A stretch of 64,000 nucleotides of DNA from Zymobacter palmae (GTDB lineage Bacteria; Pseudomonadota; Gammaproteobacteria; Pseudomonadales; Halomonadaceae): NCBI RefSeq assembly GCF_003610015.1, contig NZ_AP018933.1, positions 2,576,035-2,640,034 of the forward strand. Direction: 5' to 3'. Of the stretch, positions 8,001 to 15,810 are shown one piece after another. The notes beneath the pieces are model-generated. The model had not been told where the DNA came from. It did not search any database and saw only the letters and a list, made by a program, of their open reading frames with translations. The first letter of the stretch is position 1. The number at the start of each line of letters is the position of its first letter. Both the position numbers and the translations under genes were made by a program.

Positions 8001-10796
8001 TTATTTTGTGATGTCCGAGGAAGGATCAATGCCAGCTAGATTCAGCGGCTTGCCTTTTCCTTGCCAACGCGGCCAGACGTTAGCATCCCCCGACACAGGC
8101 GTCGGCTCGCGGAAGAACTCCACGGCGGCCCCACCCGGTGGCACGCCCGTCAGCATGGCTTTCCCTGACGCATCCAGTGCCCCTTCGCGCACGCTGCCGT
8201 CGCTTAATGTGGCGCGGTACTTCGCACCGGGGACGGCTTCGCCTTGGGCATAGGCGTGCCACAGCTGTAGGTTGCCGGGTTCACTGGTCGGCAATTCAGG
8301 CAGGGTCGGGCTTTGCGAGGTCGAGCCAGAGAAGGCGTGCTGAGCCCCTTTCACGCTGATGGTGCCGGGCGCATGAATCTCAATGTTGCCGCCCTTGATA
8401 CGGATATAACCGCCGCCACAGCTCAGCAGGATCTCGTCGGTCGCCGCCACTTCGACCTTGCCCTGCGTTGAGCTGACGTGTACGTCCTTCTGGGCGGTAA
8501 GGGCCAGTTCGTCCGATTGTGCCTGTATCTCGACCTTGCCCTTACCGGCGAACAGTTTGATCCCGGCGTTGTAAACGAACACCGACAGTTTTTCAGTGAT
8601 CGAGGCCAAGAGGCTCTTGCCGGTGGCGATCGTGGTGTCCTGTCCGCTGGTCAGGGTGAGGTGCTCGCCCTGTGCCAGGTGCGTCGACTGCGGGGTGGTC
8701 AAACTGATGCCCGCGGGTGACGCGGCATGCAACCACGGTTCGCTCATCTTGCGCGATTGCCCCGTACCACCGCTGGCGCTCGCCTGTGCTGCGGCGGAGT
8801 CACCGCTGCTATGAGAAGTGCCTGCCAAGGCAGTACTGGCCTGTTCTGCGGCCTTGGTCAACGGTTCGGTACTGGTCAGGGCGTCGGCCTTGTGCTGCTT
8901 GGCTAAGTCGCTTAACTGGTCGTTGAGGCGCTGGGCATTGGTCAACTGCTGGCGGGCAGGATCAACGTCCAGCTGGTCACCGCTGGCATGGGCTTGCCCC
9001 CAACTTGACAGGTACAGCCCTTGGTTGGCCCGTACGGCACCGTAGGCGTCACTGCGCAGCTCGAAGCCAAGGCCGCGGAATGCGCCGCGATCGTTACCTT
9101 CCTGATGAATCAGGTAGCCCAAGTTCAGCTGTGAATGCTGTTGGTCGGTGCCCAAGCGAATGCGGCTTTGCCCGGTGGCGTCGTCAAACACCAGTTCGTT
9201 GTAACCACCGCCGTGGTAATTTTGGGTGTGGAAGCCCGACAGCAGGCCATTGCTGTGCCACAGCGGCTGACGATCACCGTTGTAGACGCGCCCGGTAATC
9301 AACGGCCGATCAGGATCGCCTTCAAGGAAGCTGACGATCACTTCCTGCCCAATGCGCGGCACAAACACCGCACCCCAACCGCTGTCGGCGTTGTCTTGTG
9401 ATACGCGCAGCCAGCAGCTGGATTTTTCGGTGTACTGGCCGGTGCGGTCCCAGTGAAACTGGACCTTCACGCGATTGAGGCTATCGGTATGAATCTGTTC
9501 ATTAGCCGGCCCGACCACGATGGCGGTCTGTGGGCCGCCCAGTTCGGGCTTGGTATGGGTGATCGGGGCGCGATACGGCACATTGCGGTACTGCGCTTCC
9601 AGCTGAACATGGAAGAACGCCGTTCCGGCGGTATCTTGCTCAGAAGCCCCTTCAACGGTGTGCCCCGTCACGTCGCGCAGCGCTTCAAGCTGTGGCTCTA
9701 GACTGCCCGGCATCTGACGGCGCACGGCGGCCATCGGCAGGTTGTTCTCTGCCGCCCAGCTCAGCTCCAGCAACAGGAAGGTACGCTTCTCCATCCCGCC
9801 GCTGTCATGATTGGGGTGCTGGCTTAAGACAAAGCCGTGGCCCACACTCAGCTGACGTATGCCGCCCGCCCCCGTGAACCGTTCGGCCTGCGACTCATGG
9901 CCTTCCATCAGCGTTTCACCCAACTGATGGCCGCGGTCGTAGCGGGGGAAGCTGTATTCACCGGAGTAATCGTACTGCTCCAGCACCGGCAGCCCGCTCT
10001 GATCGTCGACGGTATCGAGCTGGACCCGCGTCGGCGCGCCCGGTGCCTTGTAGTCGAACGAGCCCAAACTAACGCGGGTCGGCTGCACGCGACGCAGGTG
10101 TCCCCAGTCGGTCAGACTGTCGAACTGCTCGGTCGCGGACTGGCGATGAAAGCGTATGGTCTCGGGGCTGACATTGGGGCAGGTGTCGTTGTCGTCGGTA
10201 AAGACGATAACGTGCTTATCCTGTTCCTGCGCGACGTACCACCAAATCCCTTCTTCTTCCAGCAAACGGCTGATGAAGTGGTAACTGCTTTCGCGGTACT
10301 GCACGCAGTAGGAGCGTTTAGGGTAGCGGTCTTGGTGGCGCAGATCGAAGCGGAAACCGCCCTCGCTGAACGAATGGCCTTCCAGTACCTGCGTGACGAT
10401 CTCAACAACCGTCAGGTCTTGGAAGATACGGCTGTCACAGACGTGCTCCAGCAGCGTCAGCCACGGCTTAAGCACCAGCTGATAGTCGCTGACACCGCCG
10501 TCGCTTCCCAACAGGGCAGCATCGCTGACGATCGCGTGCAGATCACGGTAAGTGCCGTCGGCTTGCAGAAGCGACAGCGTGACCGGCTGGGCCAACAGCT
10601 GGCGCAGGTCAAGGTCATGCTGCTGCGAGAGGCAATCGACGGTAAAGGTAAACGGTGCGCTGAGCTGCTCGTGCGCCACAACACGCTGTACCAGCAGCGC
10701 ATGGCTACCTAACGGCGTTGAGAGCGTGAGTAAGCGCCCGGCATCGCTCAGGGTGATGTCGAACAGCTGCTGCAAGGATGATAGAGACGCCATCAT
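8001..10796 (-). CDS. vgrG: Type VI secretion spike protein VgrG with C-terminal extension
   Basis: VgrG (931 aa) is the trimeric spike of the T6SS. The N-terminal gp27-like hub covers roughly residues 1-370. The gp5 OB-fold follows, with the hallmark NRVKVQFHWDRTGQ and SFLEGDPDRPLITGRVYNG. Then come a DUF2345-like region and a beta-helical needle (QSDELALTAQKDVHVSSTQ and similar). A C-terminal extension of about 75 residues (VPGAKYRATLSDGSVREGAL, VPPGGAAVEF) looks like a transthyretin/carboxypeptidase-regulatory-type beta domain, often used to dock an effector. A GGGGGA Shine-Dalgarno precedes two adjacent Met codons. The gene is directly followed by the rhs effector gene. No hcp, PAAR, EagR or DUF4123 adaptor gene is present nearby, so the remaining T6SS parts must lie elsewhere. 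Confidence 0.95.
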   Translation of the reverse strand: MMASLSSLQQLFDITLSDAGRLLTLSTPLGSHALLVQRVVAHEQLSAPFTFTVDCLSQQHDLDLRQLLAQPVTLSLLQADGTYRDLHAIVSDAALLGSDGGVSDYQLVLKPWLTLLEHVCDSRIFQDLTVVEIVTQVLEGHSFSEGGFRFDLRHQDRYPKRSYCVQYRESSYHFISRLLEEEGIWWYVAQEQDKHVIVFTDDNDTCPNVSPETIRFHRQSATEQFDSLTDWGHLRRVQPTRVSLGSFDYKAPGAPTRVQLDTVDDQSGLPVLEQYDYSGEYSFPRYDRGHQLGETLMEGHESQAERFTGAGGIRQLSVGHGFVLSQHPNHDSGGMEKRTFLLLELSWAAENNLPMAAVRRQMPGSLEPQLEALRDVTGHTVEGASEQDTAGTAFFHVQLEAQYRNVPYRAPITHTKPELGGPQTAIVVGPANEQIHTDSLNRVKVQFHWDRTGQYTEKSSCWLRVSQDNADSGWGAVFVPRIGQEVIVSFLEGDPDRPLITGRVYNGDRQPLWHSNGLLSGFHTQNYHGGGYNELVFDDATGQSRIRLGTDQQHSQLNLGYLIHQEGNDRGAFRGLGFELRSDAYGAVRANQGLYLSSWGQAHASGDQLDVDPARQQLTNAQRLNDQLSDLAKQHKADALTSTEPLTKAAEQASTALAGTSHSSGDSAAAQASASGGTGQSRKMSEPWLHAASPAGISLTTPQSTHLAQGEHLTLTSGQDTTIATGKSLLASITEKLSVFVYNAGIKLFAGKGKVEIQAQSDELALTAQKDVHVSSTQGKVEVAATDEILLSCGGGYIRIKGGNIEIHAPGTISVKGAQHAFSGSTSQSPTLPELPTSEPGNLQLWHAYAQGEAVPGAKYRATLSDGSVREGALDASGKAMLTGVPPGGAAVEFFREPTPVSGDANVWPRWQGKGKPLNLAGIDPSSDITK

Positions 10797-11321
10797 TCCC
10801 CCTTCAATAATTGTGCTTAAGGTGATGGAGGCTGATATCCACTGCGCCTCTATCCCATTTTTTTATGATCGTTACCAGTAAGTTAACCGATTATTGGCTT
10901 CATTTCACCCATCTGGCGAGCACGTTAACACCCTTTTTCCGAACGACCGATTTATCTGCACATTGCGCTATAGCATGGGCTGAACGCGAGGTTCATCACC
11001 ATAACAAGGTGTTTCATAACGGTACGCATCACTCATGATTATCGTGCGTTACACGCTTGTCTTTAACGCAAACATCGTGATTACAACAGCCCATTATTAT
11101 ATCAAAAGAATAGGGAATACAGCATGCTACAGGCGTGTTCCACAGTGCATGAAGAGGCCGTGAACGGCCAGAGCGGCGTTGCCTAGCAGGCCATTTCGTT
11201 CAGAAGGGAAAACCACTGGCGAGCGCTATCGCGTTCAATGGGGAATTTATCAGAGGGGCGAGGAGCATCCCTTCCGCTCACAACCATCGACCTTGCATGG
11301 CCAAGCGGAAGGGAAAAAGGG
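10797..11321. other. Intergenic region upstream of vgrG
   Basis: No convincing gene is present. The right side holds a perfect inverted repeat (listed separately). The left side is AT-rich and must carry the vgrG promoter, but no promoter can be assigned with confidence. A single GTTTCATAAC motif near 11010 resembles the end of the MITE-like repeats elsewhere in the window, without a partner end. Confidence 0.5.
11268..11314 (-). repeat. Perfect 11-bp inverted repeat, possible terminator of the HAD gene
   Basis: TCCCTTCCGCT (11268-11278) pairs exactly with AGCGGAAGGGA (11304-11314), with a 25-nt loop. It begins 8 bp past the stop of the HAD gene, where a terminator is expected, but no U-tract follows on the minus strand. 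The terminator role is therefore uncertain. Confidence 0.45.
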
Positions 11322-11987
11322 TTACAGCTGGGCTTCGATCCAGCGCCATACGCCTTTCAGGCCATCGTCAATGACGACGGTAGCGGCAGAGAAGTCGCCA
11401 CTGCGGGAATGCTCGTTGGGCACGGCGGCGACAGGAATGTCGGCACTATGGGCAGCCTGTACACCGTGCGAGGTGTCTTCCACGGCCAAGGATTCGGCGG
11501 CCGTTACGCCCAGTCGTTCCATGCCCAGCTGATAGCTGTCAGGGAACGGCTTACTGCGTTCAACGTCATCACGGGTAACGACGGCATCGAAGAACGGGGC
11601 CAGTTCATGATGCTTAAATGTAGGCGCCAGTTCGCTGCGAGAGGAAGCCGTCACCAGTGCCAGTTTCAAACCACGGTCGCGGCACAGGGTCAGAATCTCT
11701 TTGGCAAACGGCATCATATCGACCGGGTGCTCGGTAAAGTAGCGCCCGGTTTCGATGTTCTTGCGGCGGACGATCTCTTCGAGCGGCACGGTCAGTGACA
11801 GATGCTCTTTTACGTGCCGCGCAGCTTCGGGCACGGGCAGGCCCGCCAGGCCGTGGGTATAGGTGTATTCATCCAGCGGAGCTTCACCGCACTCGGCAAG
11901 AACGATATTCCAGACTTCGAAGTGGTTCTGTTCGGAGTTGGCCAGCGTACCGTCAAAATCAAAAAGAATAGCCTTGATACTGCTCAT
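11322..11987 (-). CDS. HAD-superfamily phosphatase, beta-phosphoglucomutase/CbbY-like
   Basis: This 221-residue protein is a typical Cof/CbbY-like HAD hydrolase. The nucleophile motif DFDGTLANSE is at residues 9-18, a helical cap follows, motif II is LALVTASSRSEL, motif III is the Lys of RSKPFPDSY, and motif IV is LAVEDTSHGVQAAHSA. The family dephosphorylates or mutates small sugar phosphates in the cytoplasm. The substrate cannot be told from sequence. The start at 11987 was chosen because an AGGAG sits 8 nt upstream and the HAD fold begins there; a longer reading frame to 12080 adds only an unlikely Cys/Arg-rich leader. The gene stands alone. Confidence 0.85.
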   Translation of the reverse strand: MSSIKAILFDFDGTLANSEQNHFEVWNIVLAECGEAPLDEYTYTHGLAGLPVPEAARHVKEHLSLTVPLEEIVRRKNIETGRYFTEHPVDMMPFAKEILTLCRDRGLKLALVTASSRSELAPTFKHHELAPFFDAVVTRDDVERSKPFPDSYQLGMERLGVTAAESLAVEDTSHGVQAAHSADIPVAAVPNEHSRSGDFSAATVVIDDGLKGVWRWIEAQL

Positions 11988-12597
11988 GCAGTCGTCTCCT
12001 GTTGCATCATCGTTCGAATTAAACACTGGCGGTGATCCTCTACCGGCTACGCGGACGCAGCGCTGGGGGCAACGATCCACGATCCACCCCAGCCTATCAC
12101 CATGCCGTCTGCGTATCGCGCGTCTTATTCACGCTATCGCCCACAGGCGTCAGATGCTGCATACCTGCGGCGTATCCCTACGCTTTACTGCAGCAGAATC
12201 ACCGGGCATGCACGCGTACGTAACACGTAAAAGAAGAAGCTCAGTATACCGAGGCGCTCGGCGAGAAAAGATAAGACCTTCTGGCATGATAAGGATAGGG
12301 AACCGGAACGGCTTAGTAGCGCTCTCACTATTCAGGACAGCCATACACCTTCAGCACCGCGAAGTGTGCAAACGGTACCGATACCCTTGAATACACTTAG
12401 TGCCACCTACACTGTCTTATGGATAGGGCCATAAACTGGCGCTAACGCTATCAGCTGCCACGAAGAAAAATATGCATTGAAGTAAACGATGATTCGGGGC
12501 GGGGCGAGTCAACGCTCGCCGCCACAAGCAAAGAAGGTCGCGCGGCAACGCGCTGTTCACGGCTGAACGCCACTAACGCACCATGCGGGAGAACACC
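11988..12597. other. Intergenic region between HAD and aldo/keto reductase genes
   Basis: About 610 bp separate these divergent genes. No coding frame looks genuine. A small inverted repeat (GGCGAG at 12503-12508 and CTCGCC at 12515-12520) lies upstream of the reductase. Promoters for both genes must lie here but none is clear. Confidence 0.5.
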
Positions 12598-13602
12598 ATG
12601 ACCATGGACACCATTACGCTTCCCAAAAGTGATATCACGGCAACGCGCATCGCGCTAGGCACTTGGGCCATCGGCGGCTCATCTTGGGGCGGTACGGATG
12701 ACAAGCAGTCGATCGCGACCGTACAGAGCGCCATCGACCGCGGCATTACCTGCATTGATACGGCTCCGGTATATGGCTGCGGCCATTCCGAAGAACTGGT
12801 CGGCAAAGCATTGAAGGAAGGCGGGCGTCGCGACAAAACCATCATTGCATCCAAGTGTGGTCTGAACTGGAAAACGGACGGCACAGTGTTCCGTGATGCC
12901 TCTCCGGCACGCCTTGCGCAGGAAATCGACGACAGCCTGCGTCGGCTGCAAACTGATCATATCGATATCTATCAGTTGCACTGGCCAGACAGCACGGTGC
13001 CGATCGAAGAATCCGCCGAAGCGTTACGCAAGATCCGTGAAAGCGGCAAAGTCCGCGCCATCGGGGTCAGCAACTTCAACCCCGAGCAGGTCAAGGCGTT
13101 CGAAAAAGTGTGCCCGATCACGACCCATCAGCCGCCCTACAACCTGTTCGAGCGTGATATCGAGAAGGACTTACTGCCCACACTGATCGAACAGAATATC
13201 GGTACGCTGACTTACGGTGCACTGTGCCGTGGCTTGCTGTCCGGCAAAATCGACCGCAATCGCACCTTCAGTGGCGACGACTTGCGCAACAGCGATCCTA
13301 AGTTCCAGCCACCGCGCTTCGAGCAGTATCTGAACGCCGTGAAAGAACTGGATGCTTTTGCGCTCGTTAACTATGACCGTACGGTTCTGCATCTGGCACT
13401 GCGCTGGCTGCTTGATCAGAAAGGCGTTTCCATTGCACTGTGGGGCGCACGCCGTCCCGACCAACTTGACCCTGTCAATGACGTCATGGGCTGGTCACTG
13501 GATGAAGATGCCAAGGCTGAGATAGACCGCATTCTTGATCGCAACATTAAGGCCCCTGTCGGTCCCGAGTTCATGGCACCGCCGCTGCGCACAGAGATCT
13601 GA
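12598..13602 (+). CDS. Aldo/keto reductase (YhdN/GSP69-like)
   Basis: This protein of about 334 residues is an NADPH-dependent aldo/keto reductase acting on small aldehydes or ketones in the cytosol. The family signature is clear: IALGTWAIGG, the Asp of CIDTAPVYGCGHSEE with the catalytic Tyr, Lys in TIIASKCGLNW, His in YQLHWPD, and IGVSNFNPEQ. The C-terminal cofactor-binding stretch is SIALWGARRPDQL. The start at 12598 has GGGAG 7 nt upstream; an ATG 15 bp earlier would bury that site inside the gene. The gene is monocistronic and is closed by a terminator at 13630. The physiological substrate is unknown. Confidence 0.9.
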   Translation: MTMDTITLPKSDITATRIALGTWAIGGSSWGGTDDKQSIATVQSAIDRGITCIDTAPVYGCGHSEELVGKALKEGGRRDKTIIASKCGLNWKTDGTVFRDASPARLAQEIDDSLRRLQTDHIDIYQLHWPDSTVPIEESAEALRKIRESGKVRAIGVSNFNPEQVKAFEKVCPITTHQPPYNLFERDIEKDLLPTLIEQNIGTLTYGALCRGLLSGKIDRNRTFSGDDLRNSDPKFQPPRFEQYLNAVKELDAFALVNYDRTVLHLALRWLLDQKGVSIALWGARRPDQLDPVNDVMGWSLDEDAKAEIDRILDRNIKAPVGPEFMAPPLRTEI

Positions 13603-13629
13603 TCCAGCAAGACATCGCCAGAAGTCATC

Positions 13630-13655
13630 AAGCCCCCTGCTCTAGCGGGGGGCTT
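13630..13655 (+). terminator. Terminator after aldo/keto reductase
   Basis: AAGCCCCC and GGGGGGCTT form a strong stem with a short loop containing TGCTCTAGC. The U-tract is poor. The hairpin lies 28 bp past the stop codon. Confidence 0.7.
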
Positions 13656-13926
13656 GCCGTTCCATCAACGGATGCAACAACACCCTTCAGGCAAAGCCCC
13701 CTTACGGCCGATACATTTACTGACATTCAATGCCTTGCCACGCACTCGTCTTCTGGCGTTTCATGCCTGAGGGATCCCCCAGTCGCCGCCTATTGACATA
13801 CGTGGTATGGTTATTAGAAGCGACTTTTAAAGAAGCAAGAGTTATATATTCGACGAAAATGTTCCGATATACACTTGCTTGCGTCTCATTCACCTCCTTG
13901 TTGTCGATCAAAGCCGAGCCCTATCA
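13656..13926. other. Leader region upstream of the antiporter gene
   Basis: No gene is seen. The segment from 13790 to 13870 is locally AT-rich (TTGACATACGTGGTATGG and following), which gives a TTGACA-like box at 13794-13799 that could be a -35 element for the antiporter. Confidence 0.35.
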
Positions 13927-15657
13927 ATGGAAACAGTTTTCCTCGTTCTGACCCTCATTTCTGTCGCGTCAGCTACTGGTATTGCCGCACGTTTCCTTCC
14001 ATCTCTTCCTGTCCCCCTCGTCCAGATTGCCTTTGGCGCGCTGCTGGCACTGCCGTCAATCATCGCCCCCGAATGGGGACTAGGCTTGCACGTCGATCTC
14101 GAGCCAGACATTTTCATTCTACTGTTCATTGCGCCCTTGCTGTTTGCTGATGCTCGCCGCTTCCCTCAGCGTGAACTGATGGCACTGCGCGGGCCAATTC
14201 TCGCACTGGCGCTCGGCTTGGTGCTGGTCACGGTGGTAACCATCGGCTATCTGATTCACTGGATCATTCCAGGCATTCCGCTCCCCATCGCCATGGCGCT
14301 GGCAGCGGTACTGTCACCCACGGATGCCGTCGCCGTATCGGCCATTTCAGGGCGTCTTCCCGTACCGCCACGCCTGATGCGCGTGCTGGAAGGGGAATCG
14401 CTGATGAACGATGCTTCCGGTCTGGTGGCGTTTAAGTTCGCGATGCTGGCGGCGACGACGGGGGCCTTTTCATTCAGTCAAGCCACGTTGAGCTTCATCG
14501 TGATCGCCATCGGGGGGCTGCTGCTCGGCGGTGCACTGGCGTTCGCATTCAGCTTTATTCGTACCCGTCTGATCGACCGCCGCAGTGGTGAGGAATCAGC
14601 CACCCAGATCGTGCTGCTGCAACTGCTGCTGCCGTTCGCAACCTTCCTACTGGCGGAGCACATGCACCTCTCCGGCATCCTGGCTGCTGTCGCGTCGGGG
14701 CTGGTTATCAACCGCACCGATTTAAAACGCGAAAGCCAGGTGCGCGTACGTCTTAAGACGCGCAGCATGTGGGAAATCATCGAGTACGTGCTCAACTCGT
14801 TGGTGTTCCTGCTGCTGGGCTTCCAGTTGCCGCATATCTTCACCAAAGCGATGGAAACCACTGTCGATGACAGCAACCCCTTCAGCATTCTGCTGGTGAT
14901 CAGCTATGTACTGATCATCACTGCGGCACTGCTGGGGCTGCGCTTCCTGTGGATCATCATGGCCGCCAAGAGCAGCGGGCTGGTGGCCCATCTGCGCGGC
15001 AACATGGTGCAGAAGATTTCATTGCGCCTGATCGGTGTATCGACCATCGCAGGTATCCGCGGGACCATCACGCTGGCGGCGGCCCTGTCGTTCCCAATCT
15101 GGATGACGAAGACCCAACAGCTCCCCTACCGTGATCTGCTGATCTTCATCGCCACGGGCGTCATCCTATGCACGCTGCTGATTGCCAGTATCGGCATGCC
15201 AGTGCTGCTGCGCGATCTGGAGATTCCGTCCGATGAACGCATGCGTCAGGAAGAACGTCAGGCACGTCAGATGGCCGCCAAAGCCGCAATCCAGTGCATC
15301 GAGCAGGTACGCCAACAGCGCATGGACGAGCTGAACAGGATCGCGGGCGACAGCAACGATCCGCACGTCAACGACCGCCTGCTGGCGTTCACCGATGTCA
15401 GTACACAGCTGTTGAGCGACTATCAGGAACGCATCGCCGTAGAGGATGACCGCGCCAGCACCTCCCGCCATGAGCTAATGCAGGATATCGAGCGCAAACT
15501 GCGCATTGAGGCCCTGCATGCTGAACGCCGCGAGATCTACCGTCTGCGCAGTCGCCACCGCATCAATGATGAACTACTGCACCGCCTCGTCAGCGAGATC
15601 GACTTGGCCGAAACAGCCCTGATGACTGGCATTCCGCTGCCTTCATCGCATGCCTGA
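13927..15657 (+). CDS. Na+/H+ antiporter, CPA1 family (NhaP/YjcE type)
   Basis: This inner-membrane protein of 576 residues has about 11-12 hydrophobic segments through residue ~430 and then a long charged cytoplasmic tail. The ion-binding core is visible: LSPTDAVAVSAISGRLPVP and the GESLMNDASGLVAFKFA segment carry the Asn-Asp pair typical of electroneutral CPA1 exchangers. An Arg-containing GIRGTITLAAALSFP segment follows later. The tail of about 140 residues (from DERMRQEERQARQ) is rich in Glu and Arg and looks helical, as in YjcE-like proteins. The protein would exchange Na+ for H+ in salt and pH homeostasis. The start at 13927 matches the onset of the first membrane helix; its ribosome site is weak. 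A bidirectional terminator separates it from the convergent ybiO gene. Confidence 0.92.
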   Translation: METVFLVLTLISVASATGIAARFLPSLPVPLVQIAFGALLALPSIIAPEWGLGLHVDLEPDIFILLFIAPLLFADARRFPQRELMALRGPILALALGLVLVTVVTIGYLIHWIIPGIPLPIAMALAAVLSPTDAVAVSAISGRLPVPPRLMRVLEGESLMNDASGLVAFKFAMLAATTGAFSFSQATLSFIVIAIGGLLLGGALAFAFSFIRTRLIDRRSGEESATQIVLLQLLLPFATFLLAEHMHLSGILAAVASGLVINRTDLKRESQVRVRLKTRSMWEIIEYVLNSLVFLLLGFQLPHIFTKAMETTVDDSNPFSILLVISYVLIITAALLGLRFLWIIMAAKSSGLVAHLRGNMVQKISLRLIGVSTIAGIRGTITLAAALSFPIWMTKTQQLPYRDLLIFIATGVILCTLLIASIGMPVLLRDLEIPSDERMRQEERQARQMAAKAAIQCIEQVRQQRMDELNRIAGDSNDPHVNDRLLAFTDVSTQLLSDYQERIAVEDDRASTSRHELMQDIERKLRIEALHAERREIYRLRSRHRINDELLHRLVSEIDLAETALMTGIPLPSSHA

Positions 15658-15713
15658 TCGCAGCATCCGCATCGTTTGAGCACCGTCGATTGCGGTCAGA
15701 ATGAAAAACAAAG

Positions 15714-15750
15714 AAAAAATGGGGGAAGCCTGATGGCTTCCCCCATTTTT
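15714..15750. terminator. Bidirectional terminator between antiporter and ybiO
   Basis: TGGGGGAAGCC, loop TGAT, GGCTTCCCCCA is a perfect stem flanked by an A-run on the left and a T-run on the right. It works for both convergent genes. Confidence 0.92.
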
Positions 15751-15810
15751 ATCTTCCCGCGCCAGCATTCACGCCCCAACTGTCATCAGAGGGGCATGAG
15801 CTCACGCACT

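Noticed and set aside
9837-10712. 291-codon plus-strand frame inside vgrG
   Set aside because: Antisense to a clear VgrG domain with normal codon use on the minus strand.
11008-11024. Third MITE copy near GTTTCATAACGG
   Set aside because: Only one end-like motif is present; no partner end or interior similarity was found within 200 bp.
11179-11798. Plus-strand frames over the HAD gene
   Set aside because: They overlap a well-supported HAD hydrolase on the opposite strand and show no family features.
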